In this document: piece by piece, positions 15,335-15,432 of the stretch
How the letters are laid out: each line of letters opens with the position of its first letter
Numbering within the stretch: the first letter of the stretch is position 1
NCBI GenBank assembly: GCA_900554895.1
Contig: USIX01000046.1
Location: forward strand, 1-15,432
Direction: 5' to 3'
Length of the DNA: 15,432 nt
Source: an uncultured Megamonas sp.
GTDB lineage: Bacteria > Bacillota > Negativicutes > Selenomonadales > Selenomonadaceae
Notes under the pieces: generated by a model
Database searches by the model: none
Told to the model about the DNA's origin: nothing
What the model saw: only the letters and a program-made list of their open reading frames with translations
Position numbers and translations under genes: made by a program

Positions 15335-15432
15335 GAAAAAGAAACTCTTAGGTTCGCAGTCCACTAGAGATTTTCATTTTAAAAAGAAAAATTTTTATCT
15401 GTAACGTTTAAAAACTCGCTTATGCTCAAACA
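15335..15432. other. AT-rich right edge, third small hairpin, no gene seen
   Basis: CTCTTAG (15345-15351) and CTAGAG (15364-15369) form a six-pair hairpin with one bulge, with GGTTCGCAGTCC between. AT-rich sequence ending CTCGCTTATGCTCAAACA follows. No open frame, tRNA or terminator could be supported. It is probably the rest of a structured repeat cut by the window edge. Confidence 0.45.

Noticed and set aside
15345..15369. tRNA T-arm-like GGTTCGCAGTCC
   Set aside because: No acceptor stem, anticodon arm or D-arm could be built around it; it is the loop of a small bulged hairpin.
11451..15432. CRISPR array, integrase, transposase or attachment site in the accessory region
   Set aside because: No regularly spaced repeats, recombinase-like proteins or direct-repeat att pairs were seen; the only long direct repeat is the signal-peptide cassette.

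Overview
The window looks like chromosomal DNA from a low-to-moderate GC Firmicute. The gene order yybS - gdpP - rplI - lonC - dnaB followed by purB - purA suggests the Negativicutes (Selenomonas/Megamonas-like). That placement is inference from gene order and protein style; the genus cannot be fixed from sequence alone.

Positions 1-1766 (+): a small sugar unit. It holds a lone mannose-family PTS EIIA and an overlapping N-acetylglucosamine-6-phosphate deacetylase (nagA), closed by a strong terminator. An extended -10 promoter and an interrupted palindrome lie in front.

Positions 1770-8614 (+): a five-gene housekeeping operon behind a near-consensus sigma-A promoter. It encodes a DUF2232/YybS membrane protein, the c-di-AMP phosphodiesterase GdpP, ribosomal protein bL9, a Lon-family protease of the LonC type, and replicative helicase DnaB. 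Genes are tightly packed (gdpP/rplI overlap by 29 nt), and a terminator follows dnaB. The lonC 5' end holds a perfect 10-bp hairpin directly behind an in-frame A-AAA-AAG heptamer.

Positions 8630-11446 (+): purB and purA, the two enzymes shared by or leading to AMP synthesis. They sit behind a consensus promoter and a leader that contains an intrinsic terminator hairpin about 55 nt before purB. They end in a bidirectional terminator.

Positions 11451-15281 (-): an accessory, AT-richer cluster on the opposite strand. In transcription order it holds a decayed phage-type holin, an Amidase_6-like cell-wall hydrolase relative that is frameshifted at its start and lacks the expected catalytic Cys and His, a secreted SH3-like protein (B), a leaderless beta-rich protein of unknown function, and a second secreted SH3-like paralogue (A). 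The -10 box, leader, RBS, signal peptide and first mature residues of A and B form a 174-bp direct repeat at about 90% identity, while the rest of the two proteins has diverged. A motif NADIW recurs in A, B and the amidase relative. The region reads as a remodelled lysis or cell-wall module next to the conserved core.

Positions 15244-15432: three consecutive hairpins and AT-rich sequence that look like a structured intergenic repeat; no intact gene was seen there.
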